Positions 35,501 to 42,960 are shown, numbered from the stretch's first letter. The stretch: DNA of 64,000 bases from Rhodanobacter sp. B04 (GCF_002001125.1 NZ_MUNV01000019.1:1-64000), one strand, 5' to 3'. The notes: a model not told the origin generated them from the letters alone. Program-made: numbers and translations.

Positions 35501-35968
35501 ATGGAGACGAATCTGTACCGCTATAAGGGGTGCGGTCTGGACAATGTCTACCTTCAAAACGGGTACACAATAAACACGCTTCGATCGGGGGAAGAGGTTG
35601 TTTCGATCGAAGATATCGAAGGCCTGCATTGTGCAATCGCGTCCGCAATTGTGGATTCTGCATCTGCGCTTGATGCAAAGACGTTTAAGTATTTGCGGAA
35701 GGAGCTCGACATGTCTCAGCGCCAAGCGGCGCAAATTTTTGATGTGGACGAGCAGACCGTTTCATTGTGGGAGCGCGCGCGCAACCCTGTTCCCCAGCAC
35801 GCAGACCTAATGCTGCGAGCTCTACTGAAAGAAAAGATGAGCGGAAATGCTGAGTTGCGCAAGATGATCCAACGCTTCAACTCACTAGATCGCGAGATCC
35901 GTGCGATGGAAGCAAAAATCGAAATGCACAAGGCGCAAGGCGGCAATTGGATGCAACAGGCTGCCTGA
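35501..35968 (+). CDS. MqsA-like HTH antitoxin/regulator
   Basis: A 155-aa protein. Its HTH domain FKYLRKELDMSQRQAAQIFDVDEQTVSLWERARNPVPQHADLMLRALL resembles the C-terminal Xre domain of MqsA. The N-terminal part YRYKGCGLDNVYLQNGYTI is short of the CxxC pairs of the MqsA zinc domain, so it may be a variant lacking zinc. It follows the toxin and likely represses the operon. Confidence 0.75.
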   Translation: METNLYRYKGCGLDNVYLQNGYTINTLRSGEEVVSIEDIEGLHCAIASAIVDSASALDAKTFKYLRKELDMSQRQAAQIFDVDEQTVSLWERARNPVPQHADLMLRALLKEKMSGNAELRKMIQRFNSLDREIRAMEAKIEMHKAQGGNWMQQAA

Positions 35969-35991
35969 GGCGATTTCTGAAGAATTCTTTG

Positions 35992-36018
35992 AAGCCCCGG
36001 GTCCCGGGGTTTTTTTTG
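35992..36018 (+). terminator. Terminator after the second TA pair
   Basis: GCCCCGG and CCGGGGT-type arms (AAGCCCCGG / CCCGGGGTT) form a short stem followed by eight T residues. It ends the TA transcript 25 bases after the stop. Confidence 0.85.
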
Positions 36019-36069
36019 CGCGGTTTGACGCGTTGCCGAGGCTTCGGACGCCGCATAGGCCGCCGAATC

Positions 36070-36120
36070 CTTGTACCCATGGTTGTACCCACACGCAAAA
36101 GCGAAGTGGAGAAACCCTTA
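36070..36120. repeat. Second copy of the TTGTACCC repeats (probable att site)
   Basis: CTTGTACCCATGG (36070-36082) and TTGTACCCACA (36083-36093) repeat the motifs found before the integrase at 27672-27696, in direct orientation. They are followed by CGCAAAAGCGAAGTGGAGAAACC (36094-36116), a sequence that reappears, diverged, before gmk at 39619-39641. This is the presumed right end of the integrase element. Confidence 0.65.
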
Positions 36121-36546
36121 TGTGGTAAGGTTTGTGCCATGCACTTCGGGTTTAGGTGCAACATCGAGTGATGTTGCGGGTTGCGAACCTCGGATCGCCT
36201 TTTCCTGGTTGATGCAGGCAGCATCGACAGGAAGATGAAAAGAAAATGGCGCCCGGATGGGCGCCAAGGCGAGTCCTTTCGATGATACGCACGAGGTCGC
36301 TCCATGCATCCGTGCCACTGGGCATTGCGGGTTGGCAATGCTGCCGGGGATCCTGTCGGCTTGAGCTACCTCAGGCGGAAGACTATCGGGATGGGTCTTC
36401 GGGTGAACCTGTAGGATTTACCAGTTGACCTGGTTCAAGGCCATTGGTCAGTCCTGAGTGCTGGCCGGCCGTGAAGGTCACGGCCAGAGGCGTGCCTTGC
36501 GGCAGAAACGATGGGGAGGCCTGTCAGGCCGGTGGTATCGCCTAGG
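36121..36546. other. Gene-free region with hairpins downstream of luxR
   Basis: No credible gene lies here. Three perfect inverted repeats are seen: GCAACATC/GATGTTGC (36158-36177), TGGCGCCC/GGGCGCCA (36247-36266) and GGCCGTGA/TCACGGCC (36467-36485). On the minus strand the middle one is followed by a T-rich tract (ATTTTCTTTTC), so it can end the luxR transcript; the third lies 60 bases after the luxR stop. Confidence 0.55.
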
Positions 36547-37260
36547 TCAGAGGATTCCGAGCAGCAACGCCTTGGCAACGGCCTGCGTCTTGTTGGCGAC
36601 GTTGAGTTTGGTCAGGCTGCTTGCGATATGGAACGTTACGGTACGTTCGGAAATACCCAGGATTCTGCCGATCGCATCGGCCGTTTTGCCGGCAGCACTC
36701 CATCGCAGTACTTCGCATTCACGGGCGGTGAGCTCGCAGTCGCGCTCAGGTACGAGTCGCTGTATTTCTGCCGCGCCAATCAGCCCATGGATGACATGCG
36801 ACAGCCAGACCAGCTGCATTTCCGTCTCCGCCAGTTCTGACGCAGTCACTGTCTGATGTGACCGTGCCAGGGAAAGCATCCCGGTTGTCATGTGCTTGCC
36901 GTGAGTGGCCAATGCCCAGCCGTGCCGTATTCCATGCGCGCGTGCTTCTTCCCAAAAGGCTGGCTGGCTCTCGAAAAGATCATCCTTCCAGACCACCGGA
37001 GACACATCCTGCGATGTCCGCTGGATGAGCGGATCAATCTCCAGGTAGTTGTTCGCGAAATAGTGGTCAAGCCAGTGCGCAGGGTATGTGCTGGCCCAGG
37101 TGACACTCGGGCGTGACAAGGGGAAGGGCACGCGCAGAACATAGGAGCAATATTCGAAGCCCAGATCACCCACGATGACGGCAAGCTCTCTCAGTACCTC
37201 GGCAGATGATCCTGCCGATGAAGTGAGACGATTCAGGCAATCTTCGCGCCAAGCCTTCAC
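36547..37260 (-). CDS. luxR: LuxR-family acyl-homoserine-lactone-responsive regulator
   Basis: A 237-aa regulator with an N-terminal autoinducer-binding domain and a C-terminal LuxR HTH. Ligand-pocket residues are all present: Trp55, Tyr59, Trp63, Tyr67, Asp76-Pro77 and Trp91 in VTWASTYPAHWLDHYFANNYLEIDP...VVW. The HTH has LTARECEVLRWSAAGKTADAIGRILGISERTVTFH. The start is GTG 37260. It is divergent from the rsaM-like gene and belongs with the luxI 700 bp away. Likely activates luxI at the 37871 lux box when AHL builds up. Confidence 0.93.
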   Translation of the reverse strand: MKAWREDCLNRLTSSAGSSAEVLRELAVIVGDLGFEYCSYVLRVPFPLSRPSVTWASTYPAHWLDHYFANNYLEIDPLIQRTSQDVSPVVWKDDLFESQPAFWEEARAHGIRHGWALATHGKHMTTGMLSLARSHQTVTASELAETEMQLVWLSHVIHGLIGAAEIQRLVPERDCELTARECEVLRWSAAGKTADAIGRILGISERTVTFHIASSLTKLNVANKTQAVAKALLLGIL

Positions 37261-37364
37261 TTTTATGATCCTGCGTCATCTGCGGAAACTGACAGTTGGT
37301 CGTCTTGCGGGCCCGGAGTTACGGTAGGCCTCAAGGGTCACCCAAATCTCTATAGGGACGCGCC

Positions 37365-37763
37365 GTGAGCTTAAGGTCATCTCAACATGCGGCATCCCCA
37401 AAAAGATCGCTGGATGGCTATATACGACTTACGTTCGATGCACTTTCAAGCTTGAATTTTCAGCGGAAGCTGGCGTGGGAAGATCCTGATCTTCAGCAGG
37501 ACCTTATCGTAGAGGATGTCCCCGCCTTCTGTGCAGGGTATTGCGAATGGGCGACCAATGACGTGCTTCAGGTCAGCATCGGATGGGCCTGGTTTGGCCT
37601 GGCAAATGGGCGAAGGTTCATCGCGCCAGGTGGAATAAGCAGCAATGTCATGCTTGTAACTCAGACAAGTTACGACTTGGGCATGCATCGGACCGATGAA
37701 CTGTTGCGGGCGTGGCTTTCAGGCGAAAGCTGGCAAATCAGCGGTGCCATCAGCGGTCTCTGA
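37365..37763 (+). CDS. RsaM-like (DUF4902) quorum-sensing regulator
   Basis: A 132-aa protein between luxR and luxI. Segments DGYIRLTFDALSSL, FCAGYCEWATND, QVSIGWAWF, GGISSNVMLVTQTSYDLG and LLRAWLSGESWQ match the RsaM family as remembered from Burkholderia and Pseudomonas, where RsaM sits between the luxR and luxI homologues and restrains AHL synthesis. AGGGA precedes the GTG start. The family call is from memory of its conserved Trp and Gly pattern. Confidence 0.7.
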   Translation: MSLRSSQHAASPKRSLDGYIRLTFDALSSLNFQRKLAWEDPDLQQDLIVEDVPAFCAGYCEWATNDVLQVSIGWAWFGLANGRRFIAPGGISSNVMLVTQTSYDLGMHRTDELLRAWLSGESWQISGAISGL

Positions 37764-37870
37764 GGCCACGCAATTATTTTCCCTGGGCTGCAGGTTATCG
37801 GCACTGCTCGTCGGCAGCTCTACCGGAATCGTTCCGGATAAATTCCGTACTCGGAATTTCTCCTGCCTGC

Positions 37871-37890
37871 AACTGTAGAACCTTACAGTT
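37871..37890 (+). promoter_or_regulatory. Perfect lux box upstream of luxI
   Basis: AACTGTA (37871-37877) and TACAGTT (37884-37890) are perfect inverted copies separated by GAACCT, the 20-bp size and symmetry of a LuxR-type binding site. It is 59 bp before the luxI start, with an A+T-rich -10-like GATAAA just after, so bound LuxR would activate luxI in a positive loop. Confidence 0.9.
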
Positions 37891-37949
37891 ATGGCCCGAT
37901 AAAAATCATTCTTCAATGCCGTTATCGCTATTCAGCGGAGCCACGGCAA

Positions 37950-38561
37950 ATGTTGACAGTGATGGCTGGCTCGGGGAGTCAACTGCCACCTGACCTCGAG
38001 GTGGCGCTTGCCGCTTATAGATACGAAGTATTCATAGAGACTTTGCGCTGGCAGTTGCCGGTTGAGAATGGGCTGGAGCGTGATCAGTTTGACCGGCCCG
38101 ATACGTTGTATGTCATTGCCAGCGACGCGCGCGGTTCGGTGTGTGGCTGTGCCAGGTTGTTGCCGACGACTCAGCCGTATTTGCTCGACGAAGTCTTCCC
38201 GGGCCTCATGAGTGGTGCACCTGCACCGCATGCATTGGATGTATGGGAGTTGTCGCGATTTTCCACCAAGGCTATCGGGGAAAGTTCCACTCCTCCTCGT
38301 GATGAGGCCAGGCGGCGTTTCTGTGCGTTGTTTGCCGCTGTTGTGCGGGCGGCGATTGAGCAGGGCGCAGCCCGGCTGATCACCTTCACGGCGATGGGTG
38401 TGGAAAGGATTCTCAGAAGCATTGGTATGCATGCGCACCGCGTGGGGCCACCCCAGCTGATCGATGGCGAGCCCGTGCTGGCCTTGTGGATCGAACTGGA
38501 TGATCAGACGCGGCAAGCGTTGCAGCTTCCAATGATCGAATCCAAGGGAACCCCACATTAG
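37950..38561 (+). CDS. luxI: Acyl-homoserine-lactone synthase (LuxI family)
   Basis: A 203-aa autoinducer synthase that joins SAM with an acyl-ACP to make an AHL. The invariant residues are present: Arg24, Phe28 and Trp34 in RYEVFIETLRW, Asp45 and Asp48 in ERDQFDRPD, Arg69 in GCARLLP, and Glu100 and Arg103 in WELSRF. The start is ATG 37950 with GGAG nine bases ahead; ATG 37962 is an alternative. The acyl chain length cannot be predicted from this. Confidence 0.94.
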   Translation: MLTVMAGSGSQLPPDLEVALAAYRYEVFIETLRWQLPVENGLERDQFDRPDTLYVIASDARGSVCGCARLLPTTQPYLLDEVFPGLMSGAPAPHALDVWELSRFSTKAIGESSTPPRDEARRRFCALFAAVVRAAIEQGAARLITFTAMGVERILRSIGMHAHRVGPPQLIDGEPVLALWIELDDQTRQALQLPMIESKGTPH

Positions 38562-38713
38562 AGCTTCGTCTGGAAATGGCAGTGTCAAAGGGAGCTTGGC
38601 TCTGAACGAATGGGAGCTCAGCCGCCACGAGGCAGGTTGTGCAGCTACCGATCTCTACGGGCGCGAAAAATCCTGCCCGGCTCTACGCAGCAGAGGTGCG
38701 ACCGTGGACTGAC

Positions 38714-39079
38714 ATGGCTACTCCCTTGGTGACCTTGCTTGCTACGTGCTTGTGTGCGACGGCGTTCATTCCATCAACGGCTGTGGCGGCGAGTGGGCGG
38801 ATCACGTTTTCAGGCGCCATTGTCGAGCCAACTTGCAGTGTTTCGGCTACGGACCGCCCGGTGGTGGTTGATGCGACACAGGCGGAGATCCTCATGGAAC
38901 GACTGGCTTGCAACAGATCCGGCAACGCGAGCGGGGGCGGATCCCCGATCTACGCGTTGACGGTCATGCGTCTGTCGGGTTCGGTGCAGGATCAAGTGCT
39001 GAAGTACTTCGATGCATACGTCAAAGCAGGTCGCCCCGACGTTGCAGACCCGGTACTGCTGACCCAGACCTACGAATGA
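38714..39079 (+). CDS. Small secreted fimbrin-like protein
   Basis: A 121-aa protein. MATPLVTLLATCLCATAFIPSTAVAA is a signal peptide; the mature start SGRITFSGAIVEPTCSVS is the usual N-terminal sequence of type 1 fimbrial subunits, with the second Cys in RLACNRSGNA. It is shorter than a full pilin (about 150-180 aa) and no chaperone-usher genes are near, so it may be a minor or stand-alone secreted protein. It lies 150 bp after luxI and may be under quorum control. ATG 38714 is chosen because it starts the signal peptide. Confidence 0.65.
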   Translation: MATPLVTLLATCLCATAFIPSTAVAASGRITFSGAIVEPTCSVSATDRPVVVDATQAEILMERLACNRSGNASGGGSPIYALTVMRLSGSVQDQVLKYFDAYVKAGRPDVADPVLLTQTYE

Positions 39080-39114
39080 TGTGCTGGACCTGATCAAGCC
39101 ATGGAGTCGCCGAC

Positions 39115-39357
39115 GTGAGTATCGTAATCAAGGTCAAGGAAGGTGCTGACGGGTTATGGAACGTTTGCCGCGATGTCGATCCTGTCGTCACGCAATTGAG
39201 TCTGGGCTCTGCCATACGGACGGCCCGGGGCCTCGGTCGTGCGACCCATGACAACACCGGCGTGGCGGTACTCGTCGTGATGATCTGCCCCATTGGCATG
39301 ACTCTCCTGGCGAGGTATGCAAGGCCTGCCACCCAACTCAGCGTCGCGGCGGCTTGA
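39115..39357 (+). CDS. DUF2188-like small protein (copy 2)
   Basis: An 80-aa protein starting MSIVIKVKEGADGLWNVCRDVDPVVTQLSLGSAIRTARGLGRATHDNTG. It aligns over its whole length with the protein at 34468-34707 (VK..GLW, L.LG.AIR.AR...R..H...G), though at modest identity. GGAG precedes the GTG start. The function is unknown; it is the last gene before the gmk boundary. Confidence 0.6.
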   Translation: MSIVIKVKEGADGLWNVCRDVDPVVTQLSLGSAIRTARGLGRATHDNTGVAVLVVMICPIGMTLLARYARPATQLSVAAA

Positions 39358-39691
39358 TGGAGTTCGGCTTTTCCCGCATTTCCGCAACAAGTTGACCAAG
39401 CCAGCCCCAGGGACGGCAGGCAATTGGCCGGCTGCCGAAATGCAATCCTTCTCGAGGGTTTGAGAGCAACCAGGCAGGGCGAAGGCCGGCTTCCAAGGTC
39501 ACTTCTGCGTTGTATCTCGGTGGTGTTTCGGCGGCCGGGCGGCTTGGCAGCGGTCACCCGCTATACTTCTCCCATGAAGCCTACCCTCGCCATTCGTTGT
39601 GTCCATGCCTGTGCCTATGCGCAAGAGTGCAGTGGCGAAACCTTGACGCGGTGCGGTAAGTCGACCGCGCTGCGGGCTTAGGTGCCACCCG
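39358..39691. other. Boundary region between the quorum-sensing locus and gmk
   Basis: No gene is supported on either strand in these 334 bases. The right part has a TATACT -10-like box at 39562-39567, a candidate gmk promoter without a well-placed -35, and the decayed att-like sequence at 39595-39660. The accessory-to-core junction therefore falls within this stretch. Confidence 0.5.
39595..39660. repeat. Decayed copy of the att-like sequence before gmk
   Basis: The stretch TTGTGTCCATGCCTGTGCC, then CGCAAGAGTGCAGTGGCGAAACC, matches position for position the repeat at 36070-36116 (TTGTACCCATGGTTGTACC, then CGCAAAAGCGAAGTGGAGAAACC); the last part is about 80 percent identical. Both end near GGTAAG. 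It probably marks the old right end of the accessory region. Confidence 0.55.
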
Positions 39692-40324
39692 ATGAATGCC
39701 CAGCGTGAAGGTACCCTGTTCGTGGTTGCAGCACCTTCGGGTGCCGGTAAATCCACCTTGGTCAATGCCTTGCTTGAGCGCGAGCCAGCGATTTCGCTGT
39801 CGGTGTCGCACACTACGCGTCCGCCGCGCACCGGCGAGTTGTACGGCCGGCATTACTATTTCGTCGAGCGTGGCGAGTTCGAGCGCGAGATCGCCGAGGG
39901 CATCTTCCTTGAGCATGCCGAGGTGCACGGCAACCTGTACGGCACCTCGCGCACGTCGGTGCAGAGCCTGTTGGCGCAGGGGCGCGATGTGCTGCTGGAA
40001 ATCGACTGGCAGGGTGCCGAGCAGATCCGTCGCAGCAAGCCCGACTGCGTCAGCGTTTTCATCCTGCCGCCATCGCGGGCGGAACTTGAGCGCCGTCTGC
40101 GCGGTCGAGGTTCAGACAGCGCCGAGGTGATCGAGCGCCGGTTGCGCAATTCGCGCGGCGAGATCGCCCACGCTCACGAGTTCGACTACATCCTGGTCAA
40201 CGACGTGTTCGAGCATGCGCTGGCCGACCTGCAAGCGATCGTGCGGGCGGTGCGCCTGCGCAGCACGTTGCAATGGCAACGGCATGGAGCCCTGATCGCC
40301 GAGCTGCTGGCCGCCGGAGCCTGA
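39692..40324 (+). CDS. gmk: Guanylate kinase
   Basis: Gmk (210 aa) phosphorylates GMP to GDP. P-loop APSGAGKST lies near residue 14; GMP-binding residues are in SVSHTTRPPRTGELYGRHYYFV, and EIDWQGAEQIRR and the lid region follow. The N-terminal MNAQREGTLFVV and the length are standard. It normally follows yicC, which is now 12 kb away. mlaF begins 78 bases downstream. Confidence 0.97.
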   Translation: MNAQREGTLFVVAAPSGAGKSTLVNALLEREPAISLSVSHTTRPPRTGELYGRHYYFVERGEFEREIAEGIFLEHAEVHGNLYGTSRTSVQSLLAQGRDVLLEIDWQGAEQIRRSKPDCVSVFILPPSRAELERRLRGRGSDSAEVIERRLRNSRGEIAHAHEFDYILVNDVFEHALADLQAIVRAVRLRSTLQWQRHGALIAELLAAGA

Positions 40325-40401
40325 TGCGGGACGCTGGCCACGCATGGCCTTCGTATCGCGCTTCGGCTACCTTGTCGGCTTCCCCCGAGTTATTGCTGCC
40401 C

Positions 40402-41238
40402 ATGACCGACTCCGTTCGTGCCACGCCCGATGACAGCACCCTGGTGCGGATCCGTGGGCTGACCACGGTGCTCAACGGCAAGACCATTTTCGACGCGCTG
40501 GATATGGATATCCCGCGTGGCAAGGTCACCGCGATCATGGGGCCCAGCGGTACCGGCAAGACCACCTTGCTCAAGCACATCACCGGGCAGATGCGTGCCG
40601 ATGCGGGCGAGATCCGCGTCAATGGCGAGAACGTGGCCGATTTGTCGCGCGAACAGCTGTACAAGCTGCGCGAGGGGATCGGCTACCTGTTCCAGAACTC
40701 GGCCCTGCTGACCGATTTCGACGTGTTCGAGAACGTGGCATTTCCGCTGCGCCAGCATACCAGACTGCCGGAAGTGTTGATCCGCAACCTGGTGCTGCTG
40801 AAGCTGCAGGCGGTGGGCCTGCGTGGTGCGGCTCGGCTGATGCCCAACGAATTGTCCGGCGGCATGGCGCGTCGCGTCGCGCTGGCGCGGGCGATCGTGT
40901 TCGATCCGATGCTGATCCTGTACGACGAGCCGTTTGTCGGGCTCGATCCGGTGGCGCTGAACCAGGTACTGAAACTGATCCGCACGCTCAACCAGACGCT
41001 CGGCATCACCAGTGTGCTGGTCGCGCATGAGCTGGAGGCGATCAAGCAGGTTGCCGATCACATCTTCCTGATCGCCAACGGCAAGGTGGTCGCGCAGGGC
41101 GATCCGAAGACCATCGCGAACGACGGTTCGCCGTGGACGCGGCAGTTCTTCGGCGGCGAGGCGGATGGCCCGGTACCGTTCCAGTATCCCGCCGGCGATT
41201 ACGCGCAGGCACTGGGCTTTGCCGGAGCGGTGAAATGA
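40402..41238 (+). CDS. mlaF: Phospholipid transport ATP-binding protein MlaF
   Basis: A 278-aa ABC ATPase of the Mla system, which keeps phospholipids out of the outer leaflet of the outer membrane. Walker A is GPSGTGKTT, the signature ELSGGMARR, Walker B LILYDEPFVGLD, and the switch His in VAHEL. The start at ATG 40402 follows the usual MTDSV-type N-terminus; the frame is open for 43 further codons upstream without conserved sequence. The stop overlaps mlaE in ATGA. Confidence 0.95.
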   Translation: MTDSVRATPDDSTLVRIRGLTTVLNGKTIFDALDMDIPRGKVTAIMGPSGTGKTTLLKHITGQMRADAGEIRVNGENVADLSREQLYKLREGIGYLFQNSALLTDFDVFENVAFPLRQHTRLPEVLIRNLVLLKLQAVGLRGAARLMPNELSGGMARRVALARAIVFDPMLILYDEPFVGLDPVALNQVLKLIRTLNQTLGITSVLVAHELEAIKQVADHIFLIANGKVVAQGDPKTIANDGSPWTRQFFGGEADGPVPFQYPAGDYAQALGFAGAVK

Positions 41239-42011
41239 ACGCGCGCGCACCTCAGCACAACAACGTGGTGATCCAGTCGCTGGCACAGATCGGCAACTGC
41301 GGCCTGTTCCTGCTCACTTTGCTGGTGGCGATTCCACGCAGTTTCCGCTACGTGCGGGAGACGGTCCGCCAGCTTTGGTTCGTCGGTGCGATGAGCCTGA
41401 CCATCATCATGGTCTGCGGCCTGTTCATCGGCATGGTGCTGATGCTGCAGCTGTACAACGTGCTGTCGATCTTCGGCAGCACCTCGGCCAGCGGCATGGT
41501 GGTGGCGCTGGCGGTCTATCGGGAACTGGGGCCGGTGGTGACCGCGCTGTTGTTCGCCGGACGCGCGGGCACCTCGATCACCGCCGAAATCGGCCTGATG
41601 CGCGCCACCGACCAGATCGACGCGATGGAGATGATGGCGGTCGACCCGATTGCCTACGTCGCCACGCCGCGTTTCCTGGCCGGACTGATCGCGATGCCGC
41701 TGCTGTGCTGCGTGTTCTGCGCGATGGCGATCTTCGGCGGCCATCTGGTCGGCGTGACTTGGCTCGGCATCGACAACGGCACGTTCTGGTCGAACATGAC
41801 CGCCGTGGTGGTCGTGCACACCGACATCGTCAACGGCGTGCTGTTCAAGAGCCTGGTGTTCGGTGCGGTGGTGTCGCTGATCGCGGTATTCCAAGGCTTT
41901 ACCACCCCGCCGACCAGCGAGGGCGTGGCCTATGCCACCACCCGTACCGTGGTCGCTTCGTCGATCGCCATCCTGGCGCTGGATTTTGTGCTTACCGCGT
42001 TCCTCATGTGA
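41235..42011 (+). CDS. mlaE: Phospholipid transport permease MlaE
   Basis: A 258-aa inner-membrane permease of the MlaE family with five to six spans. The conserved cytoplasmic segment AGRAGTSITAEIGLMRATDQIDAMEMMAVDP sits near residues 111-140. The last helix ends IAILALDFVLTAFLM. MlaE pairs with MlaF and holds the MlaD hexamer. GTG of mlaD is 51 bases downstream. Confidence 0.95.
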   Translation: MNARAPQHNNVVIQSLAQIGNCGLFLLTLLVAIPRSFRYVRETVRQLWFVGAMSLTIIMVCGLFIGMVLMLQLYNVLSIFGSTSASGMVVALAVYRELGPVVTALLFAGRAGTSITAEIGLMRATDQIDAMEMMAVDPIAYVATPRFLAGLIAMPLLCCVFCAMAIFGGHLVGVTWLGIDNGTFWSNMTAVVVVHTDIVNGVLFKSLVFGAVVSLIAVFQGFTTPPTSEGVAYATTRTVVASSIAILALDFVLTAFLM

Positions 42012-42062
42012 GCGCGCCGAGATGACTGCCATGACCCATCGTTTTATGTCGAGGATTCTGCC

Positions 42063-42935
42063 GTGAGCCAACAGAGAAGTTCCTATGCCGTCGGCACCGG
42101 CCTGTTCATCGTGCTGGGCTTTGCTGCGCTGGCCTATCTGGCGACGCAGACCAGTTCGGTGGCGAACGTGCATCAGGGCGCCAGCTACAGCGTCGATGCG
42201 CACTTCACCAACATCGGCCAGCTGAAGGAGCGCGCGCCGGTGAAGATCGCCGGCGTACGCGTCGGCCAGGTGCAGTCGATCACGCTGACGCCGGGGCAGG
42301 AAGTGGCCGACGTGAAGCTGGCGATCGACAAGCGCTACGACGCGATCCCGCAGGATTCGGTGGCGACCATCTTCACCAGCGGCCTGCTCGGCGACCAGTA
42401 TGTCGGCATCGAATACGGCAGTTCGAAGCAGATGGTGGCCGCTGGCGGCACGCTGTCGCGCACCAAGTCCTCGCAGCCGCTGGAAGAGATGCTCGGCAAG
42501 TTCTTCGGCGCCGGTGGCGTCACCGACAACATCGGCGGCACCTATGTGGTGAAGGCGGACTTCACCAATGTCGGCACCCTCTCGGCCGGCGCGCCGGTGA
42601 AGATGGCCGGCGTGGTGATCGGCAGCGTGCAGTCGGTAAGGGCCGATCCCGTCAAGCTGAACGCGCAGGTCGTGCTGGCGATCGACAAGCGCTACGACAC
42701 GATTCCCGATGACTCGTCCGCCGCGGTGTTCACCAGCGGTTTGATCGGTAGCCAGTATGTTGCGATCCAGCCCGGCGGTTCGCCCGATGCGCTCAAGGAC
42801 GGTGACGAGATGATCCTGACCCAGTCCGCGATGCAGCTGGAGGATCTGATCGGCAAGTTCCTGGTCAACGGTTCGTCCAGCGACAAGAAAGATGCCGGTG
42901 ACGGCAAATCCGATACCCCTGCCGGCAAGCACTGA
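42063..42935 (+). CDS. mlaD: MlaD with two MCE domains
   Basis: A 290-aa MCE protein of the Mla pathway. One N-terminal membrane helix (about residues 10-28) is followed by two MCE domains: residues 40-118 (FTNIGQLKERAPVKIAGVRVGQV) and 158-236 (FTNVGTLSAGAPVKMAGVVIGSV). The two share runs such as AIDKRYD, IP.DS and FTSGL.G.QYV. E. coli MlaD has one domain and is about 183 aa. The tail is rich in Asp and Lys. The start is GTG 42063. Confidence 0.93.
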   Translation: MSQQRSSYAVGTGLFIVLGFAALAYLATQTSSVANVHQGASYSVDAHFTNIGQLKERAPVKIAGVRVGQVQSITLTPGQEVADVKLAIDKRYDAIPQDSVATIFTSGLLGDQYVGIEYGSSKQMVAAGGTLSRTKSSQPLEEMLGKFFGAGGVTDNIGGTYVVKADFTNVGTLSAGAPVKMAGVVIGSVQSVRADPVKLNAQVVLAIDKRYDTIPDDSSAAVFTSGLIGSQYVAIQPGGSPDALKDGDEMILTQSAMQLEDLIGKFLVNGSSSDKKDAGDGKSDTPAGKH

Positions 42936-42960
42936 GCCGGTTCTGCTGAAGGAGTTCCCC

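Larger units (their letters stand above)
27672..36120. mobile_element. Integrative element with tyrosine integrase, primase/helicase genes and two TA pairs
   Basis: A block of accessory genes interrupts the yicC-gmk neighbourhood. It begins with repeat-flanked DNA and a P4-type integrase and contains AlpA, CHC2 primase and DUF3631 genes, which are typical of satellite-like elements. Two toxin-antitoxin pairs follow. It ends at a second copy of the TTGTACCC repeats (36070-36093). Several genes have lower GC and less biased codon use than the flanks. No capsid or conjugation genes are seen, so it is not self-transmissible on its own. Boundaries are inferred from the repeats. Confidence 0.75.

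Noticed and set aside
36246-36428. Short plus-strand frame in the region after luxR
   Set aside because: It runs through hairpins and has no ribosome site or similarity.
27672-39660. Full prophage or conjugative element
   Set aside because: No terminase, capsid, tail, lysis, relaxase or type IV secretion genes are present; only integration, small replication-type and accessory genes.
39424-39681. Plus-strand frame before gmk
   Set aside because: It overlaps the decayed att-like sequence and the gmk promoter region, with no codon bias or family signal.
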